Below, in pieces: positions 1-10,561 of a stretch of DNA of 16,155 nucleotides. This DNA comes from Oehlia diaphana (Eukaryota; Glomeromycota; Glomeromycetes; Glomerales; Glomeraceae): NCBI GenBank assembly GCA_003833135.1, contig QZLH01002191.1, positions 1-16,155 of the forward strand, in the 5' to 3' direction. The translations under genes and the position numbers were made by a program. Within the stretch, counting starts at the first letter, position 1; each line of letters begins with the position of its first letter. The notes under the pieces were generated by a model. It saw nothing but the letters and a program-made list of their open reading frames with translations. It was not told the DNA's origin and did no database searches.

Positions 1-6
1 TATTAT

Positions 7-104
7 AAAAATTTCTATGTGCAAAATGTGCACATTTTTGATGACATCATATGTGCACAAAAATTTTCAATGTGCACATGTGCACATTGTGCACATAGAT
101 TTTA
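7..104. repeat. Inverted repeat built of TGTGCACA palindromes
   Basis: The outer arms pair as AAAATTTCTATGTGCA on the left and TGTGCACATAGATTTT on the right, with a 2-base indel. Inside are several copies of the self-complementary TGTGCACA. The whole could fold into a hairpin of about 100 bases. No terminal duplication is visible, so calling it a transposable element would be a guess. Confidence 0.75.
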
Positions 105-120
105 CACACTGAATTGTACA

Positions 121-276
121 GATAAATATCAAGCACATGATAGATAAACATCAAGCATGAACCGATAAAAATATCAAGCATGTACGAATAAAACATCAAG
201 CACGTGATAGATAAACATCAGATAAATATATCAAGCACGTATAGATAAATATCAAGCACGGGACAGATGAAAATCA
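121..276 (+). repeat. ~22-bp minisatellite (GATAAATATCAAGCACGTGATA)
   Basis: About seven degenerate copies begin at 121, 143, 164, 186, 210 (shortened to 11 bases), 221 and 244, with a weak last copy at 266. Unit length drifts between 21 and 24 bases. The core ATCAAGCACGTG is the best conserved part. There is no sign of coding. Confidence 0.85.
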
Positions 277-583
277 ACATTTTATCTAGCAATGCTTGAT
301 TTTTTACCGCACAATGTCTGATAATTTTGTCCAACTCAGCTTGCCATAGTTTTGAACACCATAAAAATATTGTGCGATTTGCCACTACTTCTTCTTAATG
401 CGTAAAAATTATACTCGTAATCATTTGATTTTCACGGCGCAGCATAACTAACGGCTGCATGTGACTTATTAATTCTGGCCTGAATTATATATTAGACCAG
501 AATTAAATTTTCGAAGCCAAAAATAAGGGGTCTTAAATGTACTTGACCTTTTTGCATCTCATGAATTATATTGTTGTTCATGG
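277..583. other. Intergenic stretch with one imperfect inverted repeat
   Basis: No coding signal was found on either strand. The only structure is an inverted repeat at 469-506, where TTAATTCTGGCC pairs with GACCAGAATTAA across a 14-base loop with one mismatch. It could be the terminus of a small element or a hairpin in the 3' flank of the decayed minus-strand gene whose stop is at 584-586. Confidence 0.5.
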
Positions 584-3500
584 TTAATCTAGTGAACTTG
601 CCCTTTTTATCTTTGATTCCATTTGTGTTATGTCTGGTGGAGTTGGTGTACCAATGGGCTTTGGTGTAGATGGTGCAACTTGATTGATTATTGAGATCAC
701 CTTCCTGATTTTTCTGAGTTTTGGCAATATCTGGATTATTATCACTATGACACTATCTATACCTATGTATTGGATTTGTTAATTGCATTTACATCTACTA
801 ACATATGCACTTGTGATTGGTCTTTAGCCTTCCCTTTATTCTGTGGCTGTTGCTGCTGCACCTTAGACTATTTTTTGGTGAGAGAAAGATGATGCTATTT
901 GTTCTAAGAAAGAATGTTCTTTAGCTCCACTTTCTATTTTGGTCAGGTGATTTATGACATATATTTGTAACATTATTAATCATAATCAGCAATTAAATTT
1001 TATAATAACTTATTTTTTTTTTAAAACAACTACATAAAAATAAAATAAACCCAATTTCATTTATTATATAAAAATACATATAGTTTTTTATTACATATAA
1101 AATATAATAAAAAACAGGTCTTAGTTTTTTTTCTATTAATACTTTTTGAATTTGAAATTTTTGTCGATATATTTAATACTTTCACTTCTTTCTTTATTTT
1201 CTTCAATATTTTCAATTCTTTTTTCATTTTCTTTCATTTATAACAGGAGTTTCAATGACAACTTTATTGATTTTGTAATAGCAAAAATCTTGAAATATCT
1301 GCTATTTTAGTTATATTTGTTTGTGTTTATTTTTGGTTGGTACCATTAGTGATGATGATTAAGTTGTTGAATTCTTTTGTATGAGAGCAATTCTTTATTC
1401 TATAACAGATTTTGAAGATCCTTCATTATGTGAATCAGTTTTTATTTATAGAACTATAATACCATTATTTGATTTTATTAAAATACTCCTATTGTATATA
1501 TGAACTGTTGAATTTTCCTTCCTTTTTGTTAATGTATTTTGTAATCATCCATTTGATAGGTGAGTTAAATTTATAGTAAATGGAGTAAATTGAATATGGC
1601 TTTACTTGTATTTTGTAAAGTATGTTCACTTTCTGTTAATTCTGCATACCTAAAGTCTTTCCATAAAGTAGTACAGTTGGTTATATTATGAAAATATCTT
1701 CCTTATTTATAAGAAAATGTATGTTAATTGTAATAGCAATGTTTATTGAACCAACTTTTACAATTATATGACATTAATATATGAAACAGACTTTTATTTA
1801 AATGATGAATAACTCATATATTTGAAATGCATTAATTTAAGAAATAGCTGTGCCTTTTTGCAAAATACCATTAGTAATAATGGCCACTTCTTAATATTAT
1901 GTCATGTAACAACTGATACAATTAAAAATTACAAAAGGTGGTGAATACAAATTTATTTAATATATTGATATCCTTACTTTTTTTGATGGTGGTTGTGCTT
2001 GATTGTGATCATTATCAAGCAATTGTTTTTTCTTTGCAGATGCAATGGTAGAAATATTAATACTTTCTTTCATTAGACACAAAAAGTATAAATATATAGT
2101 ATTTGTAATATTTGCATTTATAGGTAATAAAAATGCTAGATACTTCTCTATTATTTGCCAGTTTAGATTAGGGTTTTTGATTATATTAGGAATTGTTTTG
2201 TTGTACTCAATATATGATTATAGTTGTTATATTATTGTCAGGAAATATTTCATAGTACAATTATTATTATTATCATCCACTTTTACTACTTTTGCTTTTC
2301 TTTTCTAGCATTATATTTTTTATCTGTAAAATTTGTTATTTATATGATACTATATTATGTGCACAATGACCTTTAACAATTCATATTCATAAACATCTTG
2401 ATCAATACCATGATTATAATATTGAAAACTTTTATTATTCATTTCTTTTGTATTTTTAAATAATTCATGGGTTATAGAATTTGGTAAATTAAGTATATTT
2501 TCCAAATCATTGGCAAGCTTCCATAAAGAATCTTGATTTACAGTTTATTCTTTAATTAAAAGCTAGTATATCACCTATATATTCTGATAATAGCATTGTA
2601 AGTTATCTCTTTTAGCTTATACAGATGATATTTGTTTTTTTAAATTTTCACTATTTATATAATTTCTACTAATATTTTGTTTAATAAGCATTACACCAAA
2701 TCTTTCAAGAGCTTCATCAAAACCAAAATAATGACCAGGTCATGTAGTTATCAGCTTCTGGTATTCTTTCTGACTCGACTGTAAAATTTTGGTTGATGTT
2801 GTTTGGATGTCCAGACGATTTTGGCAACTCCAGAAAGCTTAAATGTTTAGTATATATATTCAGAACTGTCAGTTGCTACACATAGTGGCTTCGTAAGGTA
2901 CTGGTTACTTCCTTTTCCAAAAATTGGCATAAACATAAATGATATTTGTAAACATTAACATATGATAAGAAATGGTTATAGATCTTGCATAATTACTTTT
3001 CCAGCAACTGGAAAAAGTGGAGAAAATGCAAACAAATTTTTAAATTGCATATTATAATTTCTTAGCTAAACCAATAACCCAATAAAAATAGTAGGCCATA
3101 CTTTTAACACAATATTATTATCTATAGTTTTACCTTTTTGATACAAGTATTTACATATTTCTATGCCAACAGATATTCAAATTAACTCTAATACATGATA
3201 AGTAGCTTGATAATCAATAACTTTTTCCAATTTATCTAAGTAGAGAACCCAAGATTTGCAGCTAAGTTAAAATACCATATCCAGAAAATATTGTTATTAA
3301 AGCACTACTCATCTTTTGAAGTATGCCATTGTCCTAAAAATAACCTTACATTATCTTTTTTTCATGATAGGATATTGATTGTCTAAAAATTACTTCTTCA
3401 TAAGCAATATCTAAATAATTGTTATTTGGAATCCTTACATCATCATTATAACACATTTCACATGTATGTGGTTCTAATGGCAAATCACAAACTTGCAAAT

Positions 3501-4557
3501 AAAATAATGATCACTACAATGTAAAGTATGTAAAATATGCTTCATCATCAATTCTGGCAAGCAAAGTTCGAATTAGAGGAAAAATTGTAAACATTTCATC
3601 ACAATTTGGGTTTCTCTTCTAAAATTACAGCATTTGGCCTGATATATTTTGCCATCATCTTAATAGTCATTTGAATATTTAAATTCATATACCTTGCCAA
3701 TAATCCATCCTAAATAATCTTTTAATATTTTCATCATTTCATTATTGCTTTTTTCTCTATACATGATATAAATTTTTAAGTAATAGAAGTGAACACTCAA
3801 CCATCTGTTCTACCCTTTTAAAAATTCTTGGTAATTTATAATTCTTTAATTAAGGCAAAAAAATTGTTATTCTCTTTTTTAATAATTGTTTACCATGATT
3901 ATAAATAATTATAAATACCAATATTCATTAATAGTTCTAGACTTCTAGTAATATTTTTAAGAATAAATATCTTGATTTTTTATTAAAGTTTCAAGTAATA
4001 GAAGTGAGTTATTGAATTTGAACTACTTATTAATTCATAATTTTCAAAAAATATTGATAAATTGATTTCTTTCAAAATTTAAGGTTTCTTTAATTTCTTT
4101 CATTTTTTTTTTTTTTTTGATAATAAAAGAAATACAATATGTTAATCTCTCCTCTATGATGATTATTATCATCATTAACTTTTGGTATTTATAAATAATA
4201 ATCAATATTGTTTTAAAGTTCTTGTCTTTAACTTTAAATCCAACTAGACCAAAATTCTTTTGCTGACCTAATATGACATAGTAATGTTAAACAAGTATTT
4301 CAATCTAATTTCTTTTTTTTTAATTATTTTCTAAATATTTAGAAATTTCAAGGAATTTGGTTAAATGAATTTTGAAATAAACAATAATTTCATTAAGGTT
4401 GAATGTAGAAGTACCACCAAAAGATCAACAAATTGAGCATGTAAATTTTCTTCCTAATCTTTAATATCTTTATGGTCAGTAAAAAAATAGTCTTGATTAT
4501 TTACTCTATGATCTCCAGACAATCAGTTAGTGTATAATCATTACAGCTGTAGTACAT
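584..4557 (-). pseudogene. Large decayed gene, probably transposon-derived (DUF6589/transposase-like)
   Basis: Read on the minus strand, many colinear protein-like fragments follow one another from about 4557 to a TAA at 584-586, in changing frames. In order they include CNDYTLTDCLE (near 4540), RPNAVILEE and CDEMFTIFPLIRTLLARIDD (3540-3660), a possible zinc site CDLPLEPHTCEMC (near 3470), LGQWHTSKDE (near 3320), and about 105 codons in one frame containing FPVAGKSNYARS (near 3000). Then come GHYFGFDEALERFG (near 2720), a block starting DSLWKLANDLENILNLP (2450-2545), a block starting IPNIIKNPNLNW and ending QAQPPSKK (1978-2190), TTLWKDFRYAELTESE (near 1660), an E/K-rich part (near 1200), and a tail near 600 with TPKPIGTPTPPD. 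A GTAAGG at 1972-1977 directly after SKK looks like a splice donor. In-frame stops include 2617-2619, 3066-3068 and 3177-3179, and there are at least six frameshifts. The order of a GQWH-type motif, GKSNYARS and a final acidic/aromatic block recalls the fungal DUF6589 family found in mobile elements. That assignment is from memory and weak. The decay itself is well supported. Confidence 0.72.
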
Positions 4558-6423
4558 TTTGTTTCCTTATTCCCTATTCTTATTGGTTATTATTTGTGAG
4601 ATTATACATGGTTGAGAAAATAAATGATGTCTGGTAAATTTGTTGGTTAGTCAAATATGAGTGTGATTGATATTTAATTTGTTCATAAAAATAATATTTT
4701 TTTTATTTTTAAGGAAATGTGAGAAGAAGAAATTTAATTTATGAGCAAAATAAAAAAATTGCCAAGATATATAACAATAAGGTGGCTTAAATATTTGGTT
4801 ATGGCTTTGATTTTTTGTTGTATATGTGGCTTTTATTTTGTAAGAAGAAATCTTCTATAGAATGCCCATTATGGCTTGGAACTAAAATAATATTTTCTAA
4901 AATGATTGCATTAGAAATAAGTTGAGAAAATTAAATCAAGTTATTCAGTCTAAATAAAGCTGGCAGCACAGCCCTGATGAGGCTGTTCTCAAAGTTATTG
5001 CTGTGTTAATTTGAGTCATGTGAAAGGTTTGTTGTATCTGTTGGTAATGAAATTTCAGTAAGAGTATATTGAATTTGCAAAAATCAAATTTTAGGCATAA
5101 TAAATTAATAATTCTTTATGAATAATTCAAATACAAATATACTGATCAACTAATGAAAATATAAAGCCATATAATGAAAATATGTATTTTATGAGTCTGG
5201 TAATTTCTTAAAGGGAAATGCCATCAAATATTGTAGTACAATTAAGATTTTTATAAAGTAAAATACTAGTTTATTAGACAACCCCATAAAAAAATGTTGA
5301 AAAAAACTCTGATAAATGATCATTTTTCTAGTTTTTTTTATAGAAAATAAGCTTGACAATTAACAGGAAAAAAAGCATAGTCTCAAGTAAATCATATTTA
5401 AAAGCTAAAAGTTTTTATGAACTGATAAAAAAAATTCTTTGTGCTATATTCGCATTATTAATATTTAATTTACGATAGAAAAAAATATTTCTGCTAACAA
5501 GATTATGCAATATTATAGGAAATTGGCAATTTAAGATGTTATAATTCAAATGATTTGTTTAGGAAATTTAATAGAAACATAAAACTCACTATGCTAATAT
5601 AGATATACTAACAATTTCATGCTGAATTATATGAATATCAAGTCGTAAAATAAATCAAAGGAAATTTGATTCGCAACAAGATAAAATATGAGTATAAATT
5701 ACTTTTATAAATGTATCATATATAAAAGCATTAGTATTAAAGTTTCTTAACTGAAGAAACATCTCTGCCGTGTATGTTGTAAATTTAATAAGAATATTTA
5801 GAAATTTTTATACATTTTAAATAATGATGTTCAATAATTGCGAATTTTAAATGGAATTATTAATTACTTAGTATATCTTATCTGTATTTCTATTGAGTTA
5901 AAAATTATGTTTTCATATCATAAACTCAAATACCTATTCTGATAGAAGACCATGAATTAAAGAAATATTTAATGATTCCTTATAAATTATTTTAGAAGGT
6001 AATCAAAATATTATAAATTATCAAGAACTCCCAATCTTAATATTTGTATAATTATTGAGCTTGAAACAGCTGGTTTTAATTTTATTATTATTTCTTCTAT
6101 TGAGCTGCAATTCCGGTTGGAGACATTAATAAATATTCTTGCTTTTTTATTTTTTAATGCATTAATTATTAGAGTTATTATCATAATAAATAATTATCCA
6201 ATTTTATCGTACCAAATAAATTGATAATTAACGTATTTTGATGATTATCGATATTATTGATAATAATCTGAAAAACAAATAATGATATTAAGTGTTAAAA
6301 GATTTTATCGATAAATTTCTGTAAGTTATTTAATGTTAAACATGCATATTTATCCTTCAGATAATTATCAATAAATATCATTAATTTTATCAATAAAATT
6401 TCACATCAATCCTGTATAAATTT
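4558..6423. other. AT-rich DNA with no supportable gene
   Basis: Both strands are full of stops. A 22-residue plus-strand run starting RRRNLIYEQNKK (near 4720-4785) and a 57-codon minus-strand frame (near 6020-6190) look slightly protein-like but are within chance for this composition. From 6170 to 6400 the motif ATTATC and its complement GATAAT recur many times, some as ATTATCGATA. This cluster resembles the sequence near 12040-12180 and may be a dispersed repeat. A short hairpin ACAGCC-CTGATGA-GGCTGT lies near 4971-4989. Confidence 0.5.
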
Positions 6424-6539
6424 GTGTTACGAGATTATTTAACAATCACGTGTATTATATCATGTGTCACGACTTTAGCTAAACTACTAAGACGCGACGC
6501 GATAAGTTTATTTTTTAAAACTTTTTTTATAGTATTAAC

Positions 6540-6780
6540 CATTTCCTTCGCCCATTCCCGTTTACACTCTTTTATCCTTCTTTTTCCCTTCCCCTCTCAC
6601 CCGTCTCTTTCGCACTTTCCTTCACTCACTTCAACCTTTTTTACGCTTTTTTTTTTTTTTCTTTTTTACCTTTCGTTTCATTTCATTTTTTCCATTTTTT
6701 TTTCATTTCCCCTTCCTTTTATCTCGTTTATTTCGTTATTGTCATTTATTTCTTTTTTTTTATTATTTTTTTTAAAGGAA
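6540..6780 (+). repeat. Polypyrimidine tract
   Basis: This is a nearly unbroken run of T and C with few purines on the plus strand. A 121-codon frame runs across it, but its product is just Phe, Leu, Ser and Ile from T/C codons, so it is not taken as a gene. A second tract of the same kind lies at 7794-7970. The two flank the decayed gene at 7045-7793, whose own sense strand is purine-rich. Confidence 0.7.
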
Positions 6781-7044
6781 CTTTATTAATATTATAACAC
6801 GTGCGTACTGCGTAACCTGCTAGTTATAATTTAAACGCATGCATCTGCTAATAAAGCTTTCTAATCTAAATTATAACAAACATATACATCGATTTATGAA
6901 CCTCTAACTATTTATGATTTTTGATTCAAAACTATTTTTATCAAAAATCTAAAAACTAACTACGCCAAATTATAATAAATTTACATGAATATTAAAAATC
7001 TAAAAAGCCGCCAACGCTCTAATAATGAGACGACATGCTTTAAA

Positions 7045-7793
7045 TCATTCCACCACCCAATAATCTGGTACTATCTGATGTAGCTGCTTTTTCTTGACCT
7101 GTTTAACTTCTTTTACAGGCTCACTCTCACAATCACTATCACTCATATCCCCTCTGCTAATTTCAACTTTACTAACCCTTTTTTGTCCAACTTTTTCATC
7201 CCCTGAAGTATTTTTTTTCTTTTTTAACTTCCTGCAGACGCGATGAACAATTTTGATTTACCTTATTATACAAATCCAAATCCTCCTACGTTACCAATCT
7301 TTCTTTCTTCTTATCTTCCTCCCTGAGCTTTTCAACCACCTCAACTACCTCTTGTGGAGTCACGTGACCACTCGTAATTAAACTTTCCTTTTGAACACGA
7401 CCTAATGCCACGTTTTTCCTAAACTTCTCAACTATTTCCACTACTTCATCTTCCCCTACCGACTTTGATCCACTATCCAACTCCGTTTTATTATCCTCAG
7501 GTTTTGACTCTAGCGCAGTTTAGGTATTTCTTTGATCCCAATATTCTTAGGCCTATCTTTATTTACGTCGCTGCACCCGGCAGTCTCGCCTTTTTCTCGA
7601 ATTCTCTCTTCCATTTCTTTCTTCAACCTTTCCCACATTTCATTTTGTTCATCACTCCCTCTTTTTCTCAAATCTTTCCTTTTAAAAACTCTATTATTTA
7701 TCTCCGGCGCAGGCGATACATCAATCTTCCTTCTTGAAGTAGAATCAAGTTTTTTTCTTTTGAGGTATTATTTATTTCTTTTTTCTCGTTCAT
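7045..7793 (-). pseudogene. Decayed gene for a charged Lys/Glu-rich protein
   Basis: An ATG at 7791-7793 opens MNEKKEINNTSKE. After a frameshift in an A-run near 7755 the frame continues LDSTSRRKIDVSPAPEINN and onward to a block WERLKKEMEERIREKGE, meeting a TAG at 7510-7512. A second shift just before it opens TALESKPEDNKTELDSG, then two similar helices, EDEVVEIVEKFRKN and PQEVVEVVEKLREEDKKK, which look like an internal repeat. This frame meets TAG at 7286-7288. A third shift at the A-run near 7215 leads into NTSGDEKVGQKRVSKVEIS and ends QLHQIVPDYWVVE with TGA at 7045-7047. Restored length would be roughly 245 residues. The product would be hydrophilic and partly coiled-coil, without membrane segments or a known domain. 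Function is unknown. Two of the three shifts are at homopolymers, so sequence error is possible, but the TAG at 7286 is not explained that way. A 34-base GT...AG stretch near 7225-7258 is too short for a normal intron. Confidence 0.6.
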
Positions 7794-7970
7794 TTTTTTT
7801 TATTTTGTAATTTTTTTTTTCCTTTTTTTGGTTTTCCTTTTCTCGTTTTTCCTTTTTCATTTATTTCCTTTTTTATCTCTTTCCGATTTCCTCTTTCCTC
7901 TATTTTTCCCTTTTCCCTTTTTTTGTTTTTCCTTTCTCTCCCTTTCTTTTACACTTCCCTTTCACTTAAA
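7794..7970 (+). repeat. Polypyrimidine tract upstream of the 7045-7793 gene
   Basis: The tract is T/C-rich on plus and purine-rich on minus. It lies immediately 5' of the minus-strand ATG at 7793. The minus strand could read as Lys/Gly/Glu runs, but this is simple composition. It may be promoter or leader sequence, or a triplex-forming tract. Confidence 0.6.
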
Positions 7971-8310
7971 TTAAACGCTTTTCACAACATGAAATAATTA
8001 TTTTTTAGGTTATGTTTTTGTTTTGGTAGATCGTGAAAATGATTTTCGACTATAGTACTAATCTTTTTTTTTAGGATTTTGTCTCATTTTGACCTTCAGA
8101 AGCCTGGGAACTTGTTTCTTTTTTAGACGGCCAAAAACACGTTAAAATTTGGTAGGAAAGGAAGGGAATAATATCTTCTTTCGTATTTTCATTGATGAAA
8201 TGTTTTTCTGGATTTTTTTGGATGGTAAGAATTTTTTTATCAATTTTTTTTATTTTCAACCTTAATAATAGTTCATTTCTTTTTCTTTTTTTAGATCTTT
8301 CAGGTCAGAC

Positions 8311-8382
8311 GTTAGTGAATTCTTTTTAAAATATTTATTTTAACAAAACTTCTACTAACATTCCATTTTTTTTCTTTTGTAG
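8311..8382 (+). other. Candidate intron with TACTAAC branch site
   Basis: The donor GTTAGT is at 8311-8316, the exact TACTAAC at 8353-8359, and a T-rich tract and TAG end at 8382. At 72 bases the size suits a fungal intron. The exon before it would be only about 16 bases (8295-8310), bounded upstream by another acceptor at 8294. This is the best single splice unit in the 5' part of the array. Confidence 0.45.
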
Positions 8383-8412
8383 ATGGCCAGTTCTTCAGAC
8401 CCTATAAGAAAT

Positions 8413-8592
8413 ATGTATACGGAAAGTATACGTTTTGTATACATTTTATGTACTGTACGTTTCTATAGATTCCGTATACAAATTCCGTATATTTAATAAG
8501 CAATTCATTTTTGAACATTTTTTAAAAAAACTAATGTATACGAAATGTATACGGAAAAAATTAATCATGCGGAATGTATACGGAAATACTTT
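8413..8592. repeat. Cluster of GTATAC palindromes
   Basis: TGTATACGGAAA or close variants occur near 8415, 8548 and 8575, with reverse-complement copies (TTCCGTATACA) near 8470 and further GTATAC sites between. Copies in both orientations make the segment self-complementary. The following sequence to about 8645 includes a palindromic ATCACGTGAT. It interrupts the splice-like array after the acceptor at 8382. This looks like a small degenerate foldback element or intergenic repeat. Confidence 0.65.
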
Positions 8593-8710
8593 TAGATAAT
8601 TTTACAAAAATCGCGTATCATAACACGAGATCACGTGATTATTTATTATCTGTCTTTCCTTTCCTTTCTCTTTTCTTATTTTATTTTATTTTTTTCTAAA
8701 TTTTTCTTCT

Positions 8711-8950
8711 TTCTTCGTCACCCCTTTTAAAATAAATATATTTTTTTACCTCACTTCAAAAAAATTTTTTTTCGTCACTCCTTTAAAAAAAATTTTTTTC
8801 ATCACTCCCTTAAAAAAAAAAATTTTTTCTTTTATTCCACTCTTCTTTTTTTTTAAAAAAAAAATTTCTTCTTTTCTATTTCCCTTTAAAAAAATTTTTT
8901 TTTAACTTCCTAACTTCGTTACCCCTTTTCTTAAAAAAATATTTTTTTTT
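8711..8950 (+). repeat. Degenerate ~30-bp tandem repeat, (T)CGTCACTCC + A-run + T-run
   Basis: About seven units each combine a TCACYCC-like core, a run of 6-10 A and a run of 6-9 T. The A-run/T-run pairs are self-complementary, so each unit can form a small hairpin. Cores are visible at 8716, 8751, 8775, 8801 and 8918, with weaker ones between. No coding potential. Confidence 0.75.
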
Positions 8951-9066
8951 TATTTATTCTTTATTCCCATTTGACCATTTCTTTATATTTATATTTATCC
9001 CTTTTTTTATTTCATAGGCCAGCAGATTTTTTTTGTGAGAAGATTCAGTTTCTTTTTTCTTTTTTT

Positions 9067-9190
9067 GTAGATCAGTTTGGGAGTCATTTCCTTTTTGTAG
9101 GATAGTTCAGGATTTTTTTCTTTTTTTAGGTCAGTTCAAATTTTCTTTTTTTTCTTTCTAAGTTGGGTTCAGATTCTTTTCTTTTTGTAG
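9067..9190 (+). repeat. 30-bp tandem repeat, each unit ending like a 3' splice acceptor
   Basis: Units start at 9067, 9097, 9127, 9157 and 9187 with exactly 30 bases between starts. The consensus is GTAGGTCAGTTCAG followed by a T-rich half. After 9187 the spacing widens to 49 and then 74 bases, but the same GTAGGTCAG start returns at 9236 and 9310. The repeat lies inside the splice-like array and shows that acceptor-like sites were multiplied by slippage or unequal exchange. Confidence 0.75.
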
Positions 9191-9479
9191 GTTGTTTCAG
9201 TTTTGTTGCTTCAGGCTTTAGAGTCTTCTTTTTTTGTAGGTCAGTTTTGGATTTATTTTGTTGTTTTGGTTTCTTTTTCATCAGATGCTTCATAATTCTT
9301 TTCTTTTATGTAGGTCAGACATTCTGAAGTTCTCTTGCTGACCTTTGGTGACTTGGATGATTGCAGATACTATATGAGAAGGGGTTTTGTTTCCAATTAA
9401 GTTAGACGTTCTTATGTTTCTTTTTTTTGTTTTTTTAGGTTGTTTAACTCCAAGTGAACCTGAACTTATAGATAATTTC

Positions 9480-9836
9480 AGTTGCAATAGGTGGTTTTAA
9501 TAAGGAGGGAATTTTCATATTTTGTCTATTTTTTATTTTTTATTAATTTAATAAAGTAAAATTGGATTTATGTAAATACAATTATAGTAAACTGTAATGC
9601 AAATAGTAAATTCAGTGACAAAATCGTATAAATTTCGTGATAAAATCAGTGATCAAATCATGTAAATTCCATATGAATCCCGTGCAAATTCCGTATCCAA
9701 ACCATATTTTTAGTGATACAGAATTGTGCATTTTCCTTATCCTTTCATGATATGTTATTTCTAAGGAAAAAAATCGTATAAAAACTTTATAAAAAACGTA
9801 TCCAATTTTTTTATAGGGAGAGTGTTTGGTGGGAAA
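9480..9836. other. AT-rich spacer with no gene
   Basis: Between 9600 and 9800 are loose repeats of CGTGATAAAATC, AAATTCCGTAT and similar words. A 78-codon minus-strand frame here reads through these repeats into the neighbouring foldback element, so it is not taken as a gene. Nothing else is supported. Confidence 0.45.
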
Positions 9837-10267
9837 TAAGGATGGCAACGGTCAGTCACAGTCAGTTATCGGTCGGTCATAACCAGTTAAAGGCCTTTGA
9901 CCGACTGACCGTTTTGTCTGACCATTTTTCTAACCGTTTAACTGACCATTTGACCGACCGGTTAACCGACCGTTTAACCATTTTTTTTAATGAATTTAAT
10001 TAAGAAAAAACGTTAAGGTGTTTTTTTTTGATTAAATCCACTAAAGAAATATTATAACAACTTTTTTTATTGATTAAGTTTGTAAAAAAAGTGTTAAATG
10101 ATTAAATGGTCAGTTAACGGTCGGTTAAACGGTCGGTTAAGCGGTCGGTCAAACGGTCGGTCAAACCAGTCAGTTAAATGGTCGGTCAGAAGCCTTTGAC
10201 TGACCGATATCGGTCACGGTCATAACCGGTCATGACCGGTTAATAACCGTGACCATTGCCATCCCTA
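9837..10267. mobile_element. hAT-like foldback MITE with arms made of GGTCGGTTAAAC repeats
   Basis: The ends are TAAGGATGGCAACGGTCA (left) and, reverse complemented, TAGGGATGGCAATGGTCA (right), with two mismatches in 18. The flanking 8-mers GTGGGAAA (9829-9836) and ATGGAAAA (10268-10275) match at 6 of 8 positions, fitting an aged 8-bp hAT target duplication. Each arm of about 150-180 bases is filled with GACCGACCG/CGGTCGGTC words spaced about 10-12 bases apart, around an A/T-rich centre (9980-10095). There is no transposase frame, so it would be non-autonomous. hAT assignment rests on the 8-base duplication and the TAGGG terminus. Confidence 0.75.
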
Positions 10268-10561
10268 ATGGAAAACTCAGAAGGTTTTCAGTTAAATTTT
10301 TTTTGTGCCAATTTTTTTTATAATTATCCATATGATTAAAAAATGTTTCTTTTTTTTAGGTCTACAACGCTCATTTCAAAGGCTGGACTCTTTTTGATTT
10401 TCTTTTTTTAGATGGCAGGTCTCTTACACATGAAATTCAGTATGATAATAATCAGGTTTTTTTATTTTGATGAAACATTTATTTATGTTTCCTTTTTTTA
10501 GGCGATTCTTCATACTTCAAATTCTCAGGATTCAGTGTACATGTTTTAAATATTTAAACGA

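Noticed and set aside
2045..2308. 87-codon plus-strand hydrophobic frame
   Set aside because: The opposite strand reads as part of the large decayed gene (from IPNIIKNPN to QAQPPSKK). The plus frame is its antisense shadow.
4962..5015. CTGATGAG in a hairpin, resembling a hammerhead ribozyme core
   Set aside because: The second core element GAAA after stem II is absent (CTCAAAG instead), stem II would be only three pairs, and no cleavage-site strand could be placed. A covariance-model search would settle it.
6424..6789. 121-codon plus-strand frame rich in Phe/Ser/Leu
   Set aside because: It runs through a polypyrimidine tract. T/C codons avoid stops and give Phe, Leu, Ser and Ile by composition alone.
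7465..7810. Two overlapping plus-strand frames of about 90 codons
   Set aside because: They are antisense to the charged minus-strand gene and contain only pyrimidine-biased residues.
8071..8259. 62-codon minus-strand Lys-rich frame
   Set aside because: It reads the reverse of the T-runs in the splice-like array. Poly-Lys from A-runs is not evidence of coding.
9290..9487. 65-codon minus-strand hydrophilic frame
   Set aside because: It looks protein-like but is antisense to the repeat modules. The plus strand over the same place has a module-based open stretch and splice-like signals. Not separable from chance.
9612..9848. 78-codon minus-strand frame
   Set aside because: It is built on degenerate GTGATAAAATC-type repeats and starts inside the hAT-like element.
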